Source: Bacillus sp. USDA818B3_A (GTDB taxonomy: Bacteria; Bacillota; Bacilli; Bacillales; Cytobacillaceae). From it: 64,000 nt of DNA. A model generated the notes under the pieces. It was not told where the DNA came from and made no database searches. It was given only the letters and a program-made list of their open reading frames with translations. Numbering within the stretch: the stretch's first letter is position 1; each line of letters starts with the position of its first letter. The DNA is taken from the NCBI RefSeq assembly GCF_009928415.1, contig NZ_JAABNN010000005.1, positions 1 through 64,000 of the forward strand. Reading direction: 5' to 3'. Below, piece by piece: positions 43,877 through 53,331 of the stretch. The position numbers were made by a program, and so were the translations under genes.

Positions 43877-45409
43877 TTAGTTTTCAGCTAATTTGTTTGC
43901 TACTTTTTTTCCGGATGCTTGGCTTTTTCCTTCTAAGTCATCGGCTGGTGTCGCCCGCTTGATGAAGAAGGATAAGACTAGTGCAATAGCGGCAATAAAA
44001 GTGGCGATTAGGAAGGAATAATTGATTCCGTTTAACATTGCCTGTGCCATGATTTGTTGTTTCATTTGGGCGATGGCCTCTTTAGTAGGCTCAGCTGTTA
44101 AATGCTGCATGGCAGCAGTTCCTAGTTCTTTCGCTTCCGATTCGGTCCGGTTTGACATAATCGTAACCATTAGTGCCGTTCCAATCGCTCCGGCAACCTG
44201 GTTTAATGTATTATTCATGGCGGTTCCATGAGGGTACAAACGTTTTGGGAGCTGATTTAATCCATTAGTTGAAACTGGCATCATAACCATCGACATCCCT
44301 AACATCCTTACTGAATAGATAATAATTAAATGTGTATAGGTTGTTTCAAGAGTTAATTTGCTAAAAGCATAGGTTGTGACAACAATTATGGTTAAACCCG
44401 TAACAGCCAAAATTCTTCCGCCAATTTTATCAAATAACTTACCTGTAACAGGTGACATAAACGCCATCAAAATGGCCCCAGGCATTAGTAAGAGTCCTGC
44501 ATCCATTGGAGAAATTCCGCGAAGATTTTGCGTATAAATGGGAAGGAGAATCATCCCAGAAAATAATGCCATGTTGACAACCATCGCTATGACAGATGAT
44601 AGAGCGAACATTGGATATTTATAGACCCGGAAATTTAACAATGGCGACTCTTTCTTTAGTTGGCGCAAAACAAAAATAATCAAGGAAATGATACCAACCA
44701 TAATGGTTCCATAAACTTCTGGGCTGTCCCATCCCTTGCTTCCTGCAGAACTAAAGCCGTAGAGAATCCCTCCAAAACCTATACTTGATAGGATTACTGA
44801 TAGGAAATCTAAGCGAAGCGTAACCTTTTCTTTCTTATCTTTAAGTAGGAATAAACCAATTAATAAAACGACAATAGCAATTGGTGTAATAAAGTGGAAA
44901 AGCATTCTCCAGTCATAATGTTCAACGATCCAGCCTGATAATGTCGGACCAATTGCAGGAGCGAACATTAATATGAGACCGAAAACGCCCATCGCTGCTC
45001 CTCTTTTTTCAACTGGGAAGCTTACGAGCATAACATTCATTAACAATGGCATTAGGATGGCTGAACCGGAAGCTTGAAGCATCCGCCCTCCTAACAACAA
45101 TGGAAATACATGAGCAAATCCTGCAAGGATGGTACCCACTGTGAATAAGCCAATCGCCGCTAAGAAGATATGGCGAACGGAGAACTTTTGTATCAAATAG
45201 GCACTAATCGGAATCAAGACTCCGTTTACGAGCATAAAACCCGTTGTAAGCCACTGAACAGTTGATGCCTCAATATTTAAGTCTTTCATAATTGAAGGCA
45301 GAGCAATGTTTAGTAATGTATTATTTAAAAATGAAATAAAAGCACCGACCATTAATACGGCAATAATTCCATAAGGCGGGCGGTTCGTTTGCTTTTTGGT
45401 TTGATCCAT
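43877..45409 (-). CDS. DHA2 family multidrug efflux MFS transporter
   Basis: This 510-aa, 14-helix transporter belongs to the EmrB/QacA (DHA2) group: PSIMKDLNIEASTVQWLTTGFML (motif D1-like), GRMLQASGSAILMPLLMNVM and GPTLSGWIVEHYDWRMLFHF (motif C). It exports drugs or other amphipathic compounds by proton antiport. It is monocistronic and no TetR or MarR regulator sits beside it. Confidence 0.93.
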   Translation of the reverse strand: MDQTKKQTNRPPYGIIAVLMVGAFISFLNNTLLNIALPSIMKDLNIEASTVQWLTTGFMLVNGVLIPISAYLIQKFSVRHIFLAAIGLFTVGTILAGFAHVFPLLLGGRMLQASGSAILMPLLMNVMLVSFPVEKRGAAMGVFGLILMFAPAIGPTLSGWIVEHYDWRMLFHFITPIAIVVLLIGLFLLKDKKEKVTLRLDFLSVILSSIGFGGILYGFSSAGSKGWDSPEVYGTIMVGIISLIIFVLRQLKKESPLLNFRVYKYPMFALSSVIAMVVNMALFSGMILLPIYTQNLRGISPMDAGLLLMPGAILMAFMSPVTGKLFDKIGGRILAVTGLTIIVVTTYAFSKLTLETTYTHLIIIYSVRMLGMSMVMMPVSTNGLNQLPKRLYPHGTAMNNTLNQVAGAIGTALMVTIMSNRTESEAKELGTAAMQHLTAEPTKEAIAQMKQQIMAQAMLNGINYSFLIATFIAAIALVLSFFIKRATPADDLEGKSQASGKKVANKLAEN

Positions 45410-45747
45410 CTATTTTCCCCCTAAAACAATATAATCCTATACGTTATTTTTTGCGCAAGTTCTATCTTATACCTTTGGTTCAATTATTGCAATGCAAAAG
45501 TAGTTAGTATAAGGGAGTTTTTTTACCTTATACAATGTTGACATACATATTTAGACAAGCAGTTCAAAAACGGCAACATTCCCACCACCATAACTAGAGA
45601 AAATCGAAATAGATATAAAGAGATAGTTTATTTTTCATCTAAAACACATTTAATAATCATCTTTTTTCAAAGAGTTAACCCTATATACAAATAGTGGAAA
45701 TGAAAAAACACCCCCAATACAAAAATCGATTGGGAGTGTCTTACAAG
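45410..45747. other. Intergenic region, 338 bp
   Basis: AT-rich gap between the MFS gene start and ftsZ stop. Apart from the ftsZ terminator at 45705-45741 and the MFS upstream promoter zone I see no gene, repeat or structured RNA. Confidence 0.6.
45705..45741 (-). terminator. Terminator of ftsZ
   Basis: ACACTCCCAAT and ATTGGGGGTGT pair around a 14-nt loop, followed by a run of Ts on the - strand. Confidence 0.8.
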
Positions 45748-46920
45748 TTATCGTCTTCGATTGCGATTACGTAAAAAAGTTGGAATGTCTAGTGAATCTT
45801 CTTGTCCTTGGTTAGAACGATTGTAATCATTCATTGGTTCTTCAACATACTGCCTTTGTGTGCTTTGCTCCTGTCTGAATGGCTCGTCTAAAGGTTCTTC
45901 CCGTCTTGGCTGCGAAGCAGTTTCTCTGATAAGAGAAGGCGCAGGACGCTCTGACGGTCTTTCTTCTTCTCCAGTAAATCCTGTTGCGATGACTGTAATC
46001 ATGATTTCATCTTTTAAATTATCATTAATAATGGAACCAAAAATCATATTCAGCTCGTGATCAGAGGCAGATGCAACAAGGTCCGCTGCTTCTTGTACTT
46101 CAAACAGACTTAAATTACTGCCGCCGGTGATATTCATTAACACACCTTGCGCACCATCAATGGAAGTTTCGAGTAAAGGACTTGAGATCGCTTTTTTCGC
46201 TGCTTCAACAGCACGATCCGGCCCTTTGGCAACACCAATCCCCATCAAGGCTGTTCCTTGGTTAGTCATAATTGTTTTTACATCGGCGAAGTCGAGATTA
46301 ATTAAACCGGGAACAGCAATTAAGTCCGAGATCCCTTGCACACCCTGGCGAAGGACATTATCCGCTTCACGGAAAGCCTCCATGATAGGAGTTTTTTTGT
46401 CGACAATTTGCAGCAAGCGATCATTTGGAATGATAATTAACGTATCAACTGCTTCCCTCATTAAATTAATTCCATTCGCAGCATTGACAGCACGCCTCTT
46501 TCCTTCAAATCCGAACGGACGTGTCACAACACCAATCGTAAGGGCACCAAGTTTACGTGCGATTTCTGCAATCGCAGGAGCTGCACCTGTTCCGGTACCG
46601 CCGCCCATTCCGGCAGTGACAAATACCATGTCAGCCCCTTCTAAAACCTCTTGGAGCTGCTTTCTGCTTTCTTCTACTGCCTTTCTTCCTACTTCAGGAT
46701 TCGCACCTGCACCAAGTCCCCTTGTTAAAGTCGCACCAATTTGCATTTTAATCTCCGCTTTTGACAGATTTAGGGCCTGTGCATCTGTATTTACGGCAAT
46801 AAATTCCACACCTTGAATTCCATCTTCAATCATTCGATTTACGGCATTATTTCCGCCGCCGCCAACACCAATAACTTTAATTCTTGCTATTTGATCTATA
46901 TTCATGTCAAGATCCCACAT
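45748..46920 (-). CDS. ftsZ: Cell division protein FtsZ, solitary copy
   Basis: This 390-aa tubulin homologue is complete. It starts [20 protein letters not shown], carries the GTP-binding GGGTGTG (106-112), the T7 loop NLDFAD (208-213) and ends in a normal C-terminal peptide [13 protein letters not shown] that binds FtsA or ZapA/EzrA partners. FtsZ forms the division ring. It is alone here: no ftsA, divIB, spoIIGA or other division genes flank it, only an efflux pump and a TRAP transporter. AGGAGGAGTAGCAA precedes the ATG. It may be the sole ftsZ, moved out of the dcw cluster, or a second copy. Confidence 0.97.
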   Translation of the reverse strand: MWDLDMNIDQIARIKVIGVGGGGNNAVNRMIEDGIQGVEFIAVNTDAQALNLSKAEIKMQIGATLTRGLGAGANPEVGRKAVEESRKQLQEVLEGADMVFVTAGMGGGTGTGAAPAIAEIARKLGALTIGVVTRPFGFEGKRRAVNAANGINLMREAVDTLIIIPNDRLLQIVDKKTPIMEAFREADNVLRQGVQGISDLIAVPGLINLDFADVKTIMTNQGTALMGIGVAKGPDRAVEAAKKAISSPLLETSIDGAQGVLMNITGGSNLSLFEVQEAADLVASASDHELNMIFGSIINDNLKDEIMITVIATGFTGEEERPSERPAPSLIRETASQPRREEPLDEPFRQEQSTQRQYVEEPMNDYNRSNQGQEDSLDIPTFLRNRNRRR

Positions 46921-47003
46921 TTGCTACTCCTCCTAAGACACTATTACTTCATAATTCAGAAAATTGTTTTTTTCATAAAAGTACTTTATTCCCAAACGCT
47001 CCA

Positions 47004-47026
47004 CTATTATTCTATCAAAATAATAG
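47004..47026. promoter_or_regulatory. Inverted repeat upstream of ftsZ
   Basis: CTATTATT (47004-47011) and AATAATAG (47019-47026) form an 8-bp inverted repeat about 85-105 bp before the ftsZ start. It may be an operator or part of a promoter; nothing more is seen. Confidence 0.35.
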
Positions 47027-47070
47027 GCTTGTTTGTATAGTACCACGTATTCATTTCAGTGAAAATATAA

Positions 47071-47096
47071 AAAAAACCCTCAAAACCTGAGGGCAA
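47071..47096 (-). terminator. Terminator of the TRAP transporter operon
   Basis: CCCTC and GAGGG flank AGGTTTT, followed by a T8 run on the - strand right after the stop codon. Confidence 0.75.
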
Positions 47097-47100
47097 CTTT

Positions 47101-49059
47101 CTAGCTATTTTGGACTTTATTCATCGTCCCGTCTCTCTGGATATATTGTACTACCAATAAGACACCAAACGCGGCTAATCCAATAATATCACTTATCTTT
47201 TCAGGATAGATTAAACATAATCCCGAAATAAAGGCGGCAATTCGTTCAAACCAGTACATTTTTCGCATCCAATAGCCGATGACACCTGCACTTACTAATA
47301 ACATCCCAATAAAAGCAGTTAACACTACCCAGATTAAATAGGTCCAGGTCGTATCAATCATCAATAGTTCGGGTGAAAAAACAAACATATACGGAATAAT
47401 AAACGCAGAAATCGCCAATTTCGATGACTCAACCCCCGTTTTGAATGGTTCACCGCCTGACACCGCAGCGGCTGCAAAGGCTGCTAGGGCCACTGGGGGT
47501 GTAATATCGGCAACGATTCCAAAATAGAAAACAAACAGATGGGCCGATAAATCAGGTACACCTAGTAAAATAATTGCCGGAGCGGCAATCGTAGAGGTAA
47601 TGACATAGTTTGCAGTCGTTGGAGATCCCATGCCAAGGATTAAGGAAGCAAGCATGGTTAATAGTAGTGTCGGCAACAGCGCGCCGCCAGATAAATCTAA
47701 TAATCCATTTGCCATCTTTAATCCAAGTCCCGTTTTCGTCACCACACCAACAATAATACCTGCTGCGGCAGTGGCAGCAGCGACACCTAATGCGGAACGC
47801 GCCCCGTCTACAAGTGCATCGATTACCCCTTTAAAGCCGATCCTCGTTTCTTTTCGAATGGCGCTGACGATTACCGTAATGACAATCGACCATAAGGCGG
47901 CGCGAGTCACACTCATTCCGGACATTAGCAAGAGTATAATGCCAAGAATCGGAAGTAATAAATAGAGTTTTCCAAAGACCTCTTTGCGGCTGGGCATTTC
48001 CTCTTTCGTTAAACCGCGCAGTCCAATCCGCTTCGCTTCAAAATGCGTCATAATCCAAATGCCGGTAAAATATAGAATAGCCGGAATAGCAGCGGCTTTT
48101 GCGATATCCCAATAGCTGATCCCGCCTCCGATAAACTCCACCATTAAAAAGGCAGCGGCACCCATAATCGGCGGCATTAATTGTCCTCCGGTTGACGACG
48201 AGGCTTCTACGGCACCGGCGAATTCCTTTTTATAGCCGAGATTTTTCATCATCGGAATGGTAAAGGCACCCGAAGTAACCACATTGGCAACTGAACTGCC
48301 GCTGATGGTCCCTTGAAGGGCACTCGAAAATACGGCTACCTTGGCCGGGCCTCCCACACTTCTGCCCGCAATGGCAATCGATAGGTCATTAAAATATTCG
48401 CCGACTCCTGTCTTGATTAAAAAGGAGCCAAATAAAAGGAAGAGAAAAATAAAAGTAGAAGAAACGGCAAGTGGTGTACCCAGGATTCCTTCTGTGGTAA
48501 AAAACATCGTTTGGACTAAACGTTCCAAATCAAGCCCGCGGTGGGCAAGAAACCCTGGCATGTAAGGACCAAACAAAGCATAAATCATGAAGACAATCGC
48601 AATAATGGTGATCGGCAGCCCAACGGTACGGCGTGTCGCTTCCAATACTAAAAGAATAGCAGCGAGGCCGATCGTGAAATCAAGACTAGTGATATTGCCG
48701 GTCCTTAGGACTAACTCATCAATCATCAATGGCCAATAGGCCCCCACGACTAGGGAAAGACCGGCGAGGAGGAGATCATACCATGCCACCTTTAGCTCTT
48801 TCCCTCTGTTTTTTCTGCGCGCAGGAAAAAGTAAAAAAATAAGGGCGAGCGCAAAGCCTAAGTGAATCGTCCGTTGAAGCTGCGCCGTTAACACGCCAAA
48901 TATTCCTGTATACACCTGAAATAAGGAAAAGGCCAAAAGACCTGCAAAAGCAATCCAGGCGAGTATCCCTGTTAACTTTCTTGTCCCCGCCTCCGGATCA
49001 TATTTTTCCATTAACTCCTGCTGTTTTTGCTCAGATAGCGGCTCCTCATAATGACTCAA
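47101..49059 (-). CDS. TRAP transporter fused permease (TAXI type, 4TM-12TM)
   Basis: This 652-aa protein has about 17 hydrophobic segments and the fused small and large permease parts of TAXI-TRAP transporters, with the signature GTISGSSVANVVTSGAFTIPMMK and GVVTKTGLGLKMANGLLDL. TRAP transporters take up organic acids with sodium and a periplasmic or surface-bound solute-binding protein. It is the third gene of the operon and overlaps the DUF1850 gene by 14 bp. Confidence 0.92.
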   Translation of the reverse strand: MSHYEEPLSEQKQQELMEKYDPEAGTRKLTGILAWIAFAGLLAFSLFQVYTGIFGVLTAQLQRTIHLGFALALIFLLFPARRKNRGKELKVAWYDLLLAGLSLVVGAYWPLMIDELVLRTGNITSLDFTIGLAAILLVLEATRRTVGLPITIIAIVFMIYALFGPYMPGFLAHRGLDLERLVQTMFFTTEGILGTPLAVSSTFIFLFLLFGSFLIKTGVGEYFNDLSIAIAGRSVGGPAKVAVFSSALQGTISGSSVANVVTSGAFTIPMMKNLGYKKEFAGAVEASSSTGGQLMPPIMGAAAFLMVEFIGGGISYWDIAKAAAIPAILYFTGIWIMTHFEAKRIGLRGLTKEEMPSRKEVFGKLYLLLPILGIILLLMSGMSVTRAALWSIVITVIVSAIRKETRIGFKGVIDALVDGARSALGVAAATAAAGIIVGVVTKTGLGLKMANGLLDLSGGALLPTLLLTMLASLILGMGSPTTANYVITSTIAAPAIILLGVPDLSAHLFVFYFGIVADITPPVALAAFAAAAVSGGEPFKTGVESSKLAISAFIIPYMFVFSPELLMIDTTWTYLIWVVLTAFIGMLLVSAGVIGYWMRKMYWFERIAAFISGLCLIYPEKISDIIGLAAFGVLLVVQYIQRDGTMNKVQNS

Positions 49060-49582
49060 GAATATTCACTCCCTTCCATAGCTCAACCATCGTTAGCCTC
49101 CGAATCTCTACCTTTACAGCGGTACCAGGTCGAATCGATTTTGATAATGGATATACTTTTTGCTTAAAAATGACTCGATGATTGGCACGAACCTGTCCGA
49201 CTCGTAAATAAAAATAAGGAAAGATCCGGTTCATATTTTTTAGATAATATCTTCCATTCCTTTGAACAAACCTTTCACCATGTTCGGCATTCGAAGGCAT
49301 TCCAATCGCAAAATCCTCATAGGACAATTCATATTGCTGGATTTCGTGATTAGCTGTAATCCTGTAGCTCTCGACAACATCTGTCAGATGAATGGAATGT
49401 GTATATTTAATTTTAAAACGAGTTTCGTCATTTAACGGGAGGTAGGCTGATTTTGTCGAAGATTGGTATGGTTGGAATACGATTGCTAGCTTAAGAGGCA
49501 GGTATACTAGCAATATGCTAGCAGAAACAAAGCAGATTACTAGTACAATGCTAACGTATGCCATCTTCCTTCTTCTCTTCAT
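49046..49582 (-). CDS. DUF1850 domain-containing protein
   Basis: This 178-aa protein starts at ATG 49582 (MKRRRKMAYVSIVLV), preceded by GAAGGTGTGCAAA; the frame runs back to 49624 but into an intercistronic hairpin. It has one N-terminal membrane anchor and an extracytoplasmic DUF1850 domain with KIKYTHSIHLTDVVESYRI. DUF1850 proteins are regularly encoded between TAXI and TRAP permease genes, so it is probably an accessory of this uptake system. Function unproven. Confidence 0.85.
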   Translation of the reverse strand: MKRRRKMAYVSIVLVICFVSASILLVYLPLKLAIVFQPYQSSTKSAYLPLNDETRFKIKYTHSIHLTDVVESYRITANHEIQQYELSYEDFAIGMPSNAEHGERFVQRNGRYYLKNMNRIFPYFYLRVGQVRANHRVIFKQKVYPLSKSIRPGTAVKVEIRRLTMVELWKGVNILESL

Positions 49583-49618
49583 TTTGCACACCTTCATATC
49601 AGGGAAACGTCGATAAAT

Positions 49619-49663
49619 GTCCAAAGAGAAACGAGCGTTGACGAAAGCCGGTTTCTCTCGGAC
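49619..49663 (-). other. Intercistronic stem-loop
   Basis: GTCC+AGAGAAAC pairs with GTTTCTCT+GGAC (one- and two-base bulges) in the 98-bp gap between the solute-binding protein and DUF1850. It has no following T run, so it looks like an mRNA-stabilising or processing hairpin that keeps the binding protein transcript more abundant. Confidence 0.6.
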
Positions 49664-49680
49664 TGATTAATCAATTATAC

Positions 49681-50691
49681 TTATTGGGCTTTAACCCCTT
49701 TTTCCGTAAAATATTTCTTAGCTCCAGGATGGATTTCAATTCCCACACCAGTAAGAGCATTTTCTACCTTAATCAATTTGCCTTTGGCATGTGTAACCTT
49801 ATTAAGATTTTCAAAAATGGCCTTCGTAATATCATAAACGGCTTGCTCTGACAGGTCGCTCCGTGCGACTAACATCGCTTGGACAGCAACAGTAGAGACG
49901 GAATCAGTTAATTTATACGTCCCTGCTGGAACCTCGTCCTTAACATAATAAGGATACTTCTCAATTAATTGGTCAATTTTTTCCTGTTCAATTGGTACAA
50001 TCACCACATCTTCGGTAGCGGAAAGACTTTCCACTGCACCAGTTGGCGTCCCGGCTGTGACAAACGCCGCATCAATGGTACCATCCTGGATTCCCTCTGT
50101 AGATTCATCGAAGGAAAGATCTTGTTTTTTAATATCATTAAAGGTTAACCCGTACATCTCCAGTATTTGCTCAGCGTTAGCAACGGTCCCAGAACCTGGT
50201 GCCCCAACTGACACCTTTTTCCCCTTCAGATCATTTACCGTCTTGATTCCGGCTTTTTTGGTGGTCACGATTTGTATCGTTTCTGGATAAAGAGTCGCTA
50301 TCGCCTGTACATTGCTAACCTTATTATCCTTGAACATTAACTTGCCTTCATTCGCATAACTGGCGATATCCGTTTGCGTAAAAGCAATCTCCCCATCCCC
50401 ATTTTTAAGGGTGGTCATGTTCTCAGCAGAAGCTCCCGAGGTTTCCGCATTTGTTTCGATCCCAGTCTCATCTTTTATGATTTTTGCAAAAGAACCCCCG
50501 AGCGGGTAATAAGTTCCTCCTGTTCCTCCTGTCAGTATACTAATAAATTCTAGTTTTTCTTCACTCTCAGACCCTTTCTGATTTTCCTCTTTACTGTCAC
50601 AAGCTGAGAGAATGACAGACATGAGTACTAGAAAAACTGTCGATAAAAGAAACCTTTTCTTTTTCAATAAAAAACATCCCCCTTTTTGCAT
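49681..50691 (-). CDS. TAXI family TRAP transporter solute-binding lipoprotein
   Basis: This 336-aa lipoprotein has a signal peptide with ILSAC (Cys31) and the TAXI-family start of the mature region, FISILTGGTGGTYYPLGGSFAKII. It catches the substrate outside the cell and hands it to the TRAP permease. Start choice: ATG 50691 has a close GGAGG; a TTG at 50667 has AAAGGGGGATG at better distance. The ligand is unknown (TAXI proteins often bind glutamate-like acids). Confidence 0.92.
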   Translation of the reverse strand: MQKGGCFLLKKKRFLLSTVFLVLMSVILSACDSKEENQKGSESEEKLEFISILTGGTGGTYYPLGGSFAKIIKDETGIETNAETSGASAENMTTLKNGDGEIAFTQTDIASYANEGKLMFKDNKVSNVQAIATLYPETIQIVTTKKAGIKTVNDLKGKKVSVGAPGSGTVANAEQILEMYGLTFNDIKKQDLSFDESTEGIQDGTIDAAFVTAGTPTGAVESLSATEDVVIVPIEQEKIDQLIEKYPYYVKDEVPAGTYKLTDSVSTVAVQAMLVARSDLSEQAVYDITKAIFENLNKVTHAKGKLIKVENALTGVGIEIHPGAKKYFTEKGVKAQ

Positions 50692-50892
50692 TTTCCTCCG
50701 GACATACTTTATTCTTATTAGCCTATTTCCTAAAACTTGTCATTTTGAAACAAGTTGGAACTTTTGTCCTACTGCAAAATAACACTGAAATTACGAAAAG
50801 AGTTTTTTAGAATGTGGTTGACTGTCTCACCGCTTTATGTCACTTTAAAGAGGGATAAGGCAGACTTCCTAAAGTAAGAGGAGATTGAATCA

Positions 50893-51867
50893 GTGAAACG
50901 AAAAATAATTGCTTATAACTTTGAATTAACAGAAACACTGGAAAAACTAACTGATGAATTTAAGGTACAAATTTTCGATACGATTAACCCGAAAACGGAT
51001 CTCGAGTTTTTATTGGCGCTTAAAGAGGTGGAAGGAATCGTGGGACTTGCTTTGCCAGTAGATCAAGAATTACTCGAGCGGGCTCCGAAGCTAAAAATAG
51101 TTTCCAATAACTCTACAGGCTTTAATAATCTGTCCATTGAAGTGATGACCAAGCGCGGCGTGATGGGAACCAACACTCCTGGTGTCCTCGAAGATACCAC
51201 GGCGGATGCCATCTTTGGCATCTTGCTCGCCTCCGCTCGCAGGATTGCTGAATTGGATCACTTTGTGAAAGCCGGAAATTGGAAGGGACATTTAACTAAA
51301 GCGGAATATGCGATCGATGTACATCATAAAACACTTGGGATTATTGGCATGGGGAAAATTGGATCAGCGATCGCCAAACGTGCCCATCTAGGGTTTGACA
51401 TGAATATCTTGTACCATAATCGGAAGCGAAACATCGAAGCAGAAGAAAAATACAACGCCGCCTATTGTGACCTTGATACCTTGTTAAAAGAAGCTGATTT
51501 TGTCTGCCTGATGACACCGCTCACAAAGGAAACAGAAAACTTAATCAGCAATCGAGAATTTAAACTGATGAAATCCTCTGCGATCTTTGTCAACGGCTCA
51601 CGTGGCAGGACAGTGGATGAAGCAGCATTAATAGAAGCGCTAAAAAACAAGGAAATCCATGGAGCAGCCCTAGATGTATACCAGATAGAGCCGCTAAAGA
51701 AGGACCATCCCCTGCTGCAGTTTCCGAATGTTGTCACCACCCCGCATATTGGCTCGTCGACCTATGAAACAGAACGAAAAATGGCTGAGCTCGCCGTAGA
51801 AAATTTACTCGCAGGCTTAAAAGGTAAACGGCCTAGAAACTTGATAAATCCGGAAGTACTGAACTAA
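50893..51867 (+). CDS. D-isomer specific 2-hydroxyacid dehydrogenase (glyoxylate/hydroxypyruvate reductase type)
   Basis: This 324-aa NAD(P)-dependent enzyme starts at GTG 50893 after AAGAGGAG. The Rossmann motif is GIIGMGKIGSAIAKRA, catalytic Arg is in FVNGSRGRTVDE, and the acid-His pair in QIEPLKKDHP and TTPHIGSSTYETE. It reduces glyoxylate, hydroxypyruvate or related 2-oxoacids. It is divergent from the TAXI transporter (201 bp apart), which may supply its substrate; that link is inferred. Confidence 0.9.
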   Translation: MKRKIIAYNFELTETLEKLTDEFKVQIFDTINPKTDLEFLLALKEVEGIVGLALPVDQELLERAPKLKIVSNNSTGFNNLSIEVMTKRGVMGTNTPGVLEDTTADAIFGILLASARRIAELDHFVKAGNWKGHLTKAEYAIDVHHKTLGIIGMGKIGSAIAKRAHLGFDMNILYHNRKRNIEAEEKYNAAYCDLDTLLKEADFVCLMTPLTKETENLISNREFKLMKSSAIFVNGSRGRTVDEAALIEALKNKEIHGAALDVYQIEPLKKDHPLLQFPNVVTTPHIGSSTYETERKMAELAVENLLAGLKGKRPRNLINPEVLN

Positions 51868-51915
51868 ACTCAAATAGAAGATCACTTGAATAATGAACAT
51901 GAAGGAGTAAAAATC

Positions 51916-52593
51916 ATGGCTGCACCTAAAAGTGTCATAGAAAAACTAAATCTGCAAAAATACACCAATAAGATCATCCTCCATAAACCAGAAGAAATAA
52001 TAGAGTTTCAAGAGCTAGAATATGATTCCTCTATTAAAAAAGAGAAATATGATCTCATCTTTAGTTTTATTTTTAGCTTAGAAGAGTTTTCAAATGAGCT
52101 TCAAACCGTAATTGATAAACAATTACTTGCGGATAATGGCTATTTATACTTCGCTTATCCAAAAAAGAATAATAAAGTATATAAGGAATACATAGACCGT
52201 GACAGTTTTATTAGTGCCCTCCCTTCTGATGAGGAAGGTTATGTACTGAACAGCAACATCAAGTTTGCAAGAATGGTCAGTTTAAACGATGTTTTTACAG
52301 TAGTGGGTTTGAAATCCACCCCAAAAAAGACGGGAAAAGCAGCCAGCAGCAAAAGCAGTCAATGTGTGGATGACTATATTAACAATGTGGTGGATATTAA
52401 GCAGTACTTACAAAAAAACGAAGAACTTCTGAATAAATATAACGGATTAACTCCTGGATACCAAAAAGATTGGGCCCGCTACGTCTATAGTGCTAAAAGA
52501 AAAGAGACACAGGAAAAAAGGCTTCTCGAAATGGAGACTGTTTTAGGAGAAGGCTATAAAACCATTGAATTATATAGACAAGCAAAAAGATAG
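51916..52593 (+). CDS. YdeI/OmpD-associated domain protein
   Basis: This 225-aa protein starts at ATG 51916 (MAAPKSVIEKLNLQK) with GAAGGAGTAAAAATC as ribosome site; the frame begins at 51886 but that region holds the site itself. The C-terminal 70 residues match the YdeI/OmpD-associated domain (GYQKDWARYVYSAKRKETQEKRLLEM). The N-terminal half is a separate domain found in such proteins in bacilli. The function is unknown. It probably belongs to an operon with the dehydrogenase 48 bp upstream. Confidence 0.85.
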   Translation: MAAPKSVIEKLNLQKYTNKIILHKPEEIIEFQELEYDSSIKKEKYDLIFSFIFSLEEFSNELQTVIDKQLLADNGYLYFAYPKKNNKVYKEYIDRDSFISALPSDEEGYVLNSNIKFARMVSLNDVFTVVGLKSTPKKTGKAASSKSSQCVDDYINNVVDIKQYLQKNEELLNKYNGLTPGYQKDWARYVYSAKRKETQEKRLLEMETVLGEGYKTIELYRQAKR

Positions 52594-52607
52594 GTAGAAG
52601 ATAAAAT

Positions 52608-52651
52608 AAAGGTGCTTGGTTCGAGTCACATAACAAACCAAGCACCTTTAT
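52608..52651. terminator. Terminator of the 50893-52593 transcript
   Basis: AAAGGTGCTTGGTT pairs perfectly with AACCAAGCACCTTT and is followed by ATT; bidirectional use with the convergent DinB gene is possible. Confidence 0.75.
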
Positions 52652-52691
52652 TAATTCTTCGTTTTTCAGTTTACATAATATTATTATCTGT

Positions 52692-53195
52692 TTATAGAGC
52701 AGGGGCTTCCATGCCAATCTGGCTCCATTCTTCTCTTGCCGGCCCATAGACACCTGGCACTTTCAATCCAGCTTGACGCATTAATACAGTCATTTGGCCG
52801 CGATGATGAATGATATGCTTAATTAAAAGAGACAAAGAAGCAGCTCTTGGCATTTCCCTGCCAAATACATTTTGGACTTCGCTTAATGATTCATCGGTCC
52901 ACTGCTTCTGTACCTGATTAGCTACATCGGCACTAACTTTTCTAAAAGTATCTGCTACTTCTTTTGCGGAAGCTGGTGTGGTATTTCCGTCACCAACATT
53001 TTCGATCGTCACTCCAAATTCATTTAACATTCCAGGCGTACTTGTAACAATATGCCAAGCAATCCTTCCTAGTGTCCGGTCATCTGAGGAAACGGCTTGC
53101 TGTAGCGATTCATCTGTTAAGGCATCCAGTACCTTTTGGGTAGATGAAGCTTCATAGCTCCATTCCTGGCTAAATTCATTAATAGAAGTAAACAT
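52692..53195 (-). CDS. DinB family protein
   Basis: This 167-aa four-helix protein starts at ATG 53195 (MFTSINEFSQEW) after GGAGGGAAGTATT. It has DinB-type metal-binding histidines: His48 (RIAWHIV) and the pair in LIKHIIHHRGQM. DinB/YfiT proteins are metal-dependent, thiol-transferase-like; many are DNA-damage inducible but their reactions are mostly unknown. Confidence 0.88.
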   Translation of the reverse strand: MFTSINEFSQEWSYEASSTQKVLDALTDESLQQAVSSDDRTLGRIAWHIVTSTPGMLNEFGVTIENVGDGNTTPASAKEVADTFRKVSADVANQVQKQWTDESLSEVQNVFGREMPRAASLSLLIKHIIHHRGQMTVLMRQAGLKVPGVYGPAREEWSQIGMEAPAL

Positions 53196-53331
53196 AATAC
53201 TTCCCTCCAATTTCATTCTCATTTGCCAAAATTAGCAAATTAACTATATCATTTCACCGTAAAAAGACAAAATAAAATCTACTGAGCAGACTTTCCTTAC
53301 AAAGCAAGTGGCAGCCGGACCATGTAATCGA

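Noticed and set aside
46127..46816. Long open frame (229 codons) on the + strand opposite ftsZ
   Set aside because: It is antisense to a well-supported gene, has low-complexity composition and no ribosome site; it is a shadow of ftsZ codon usage.
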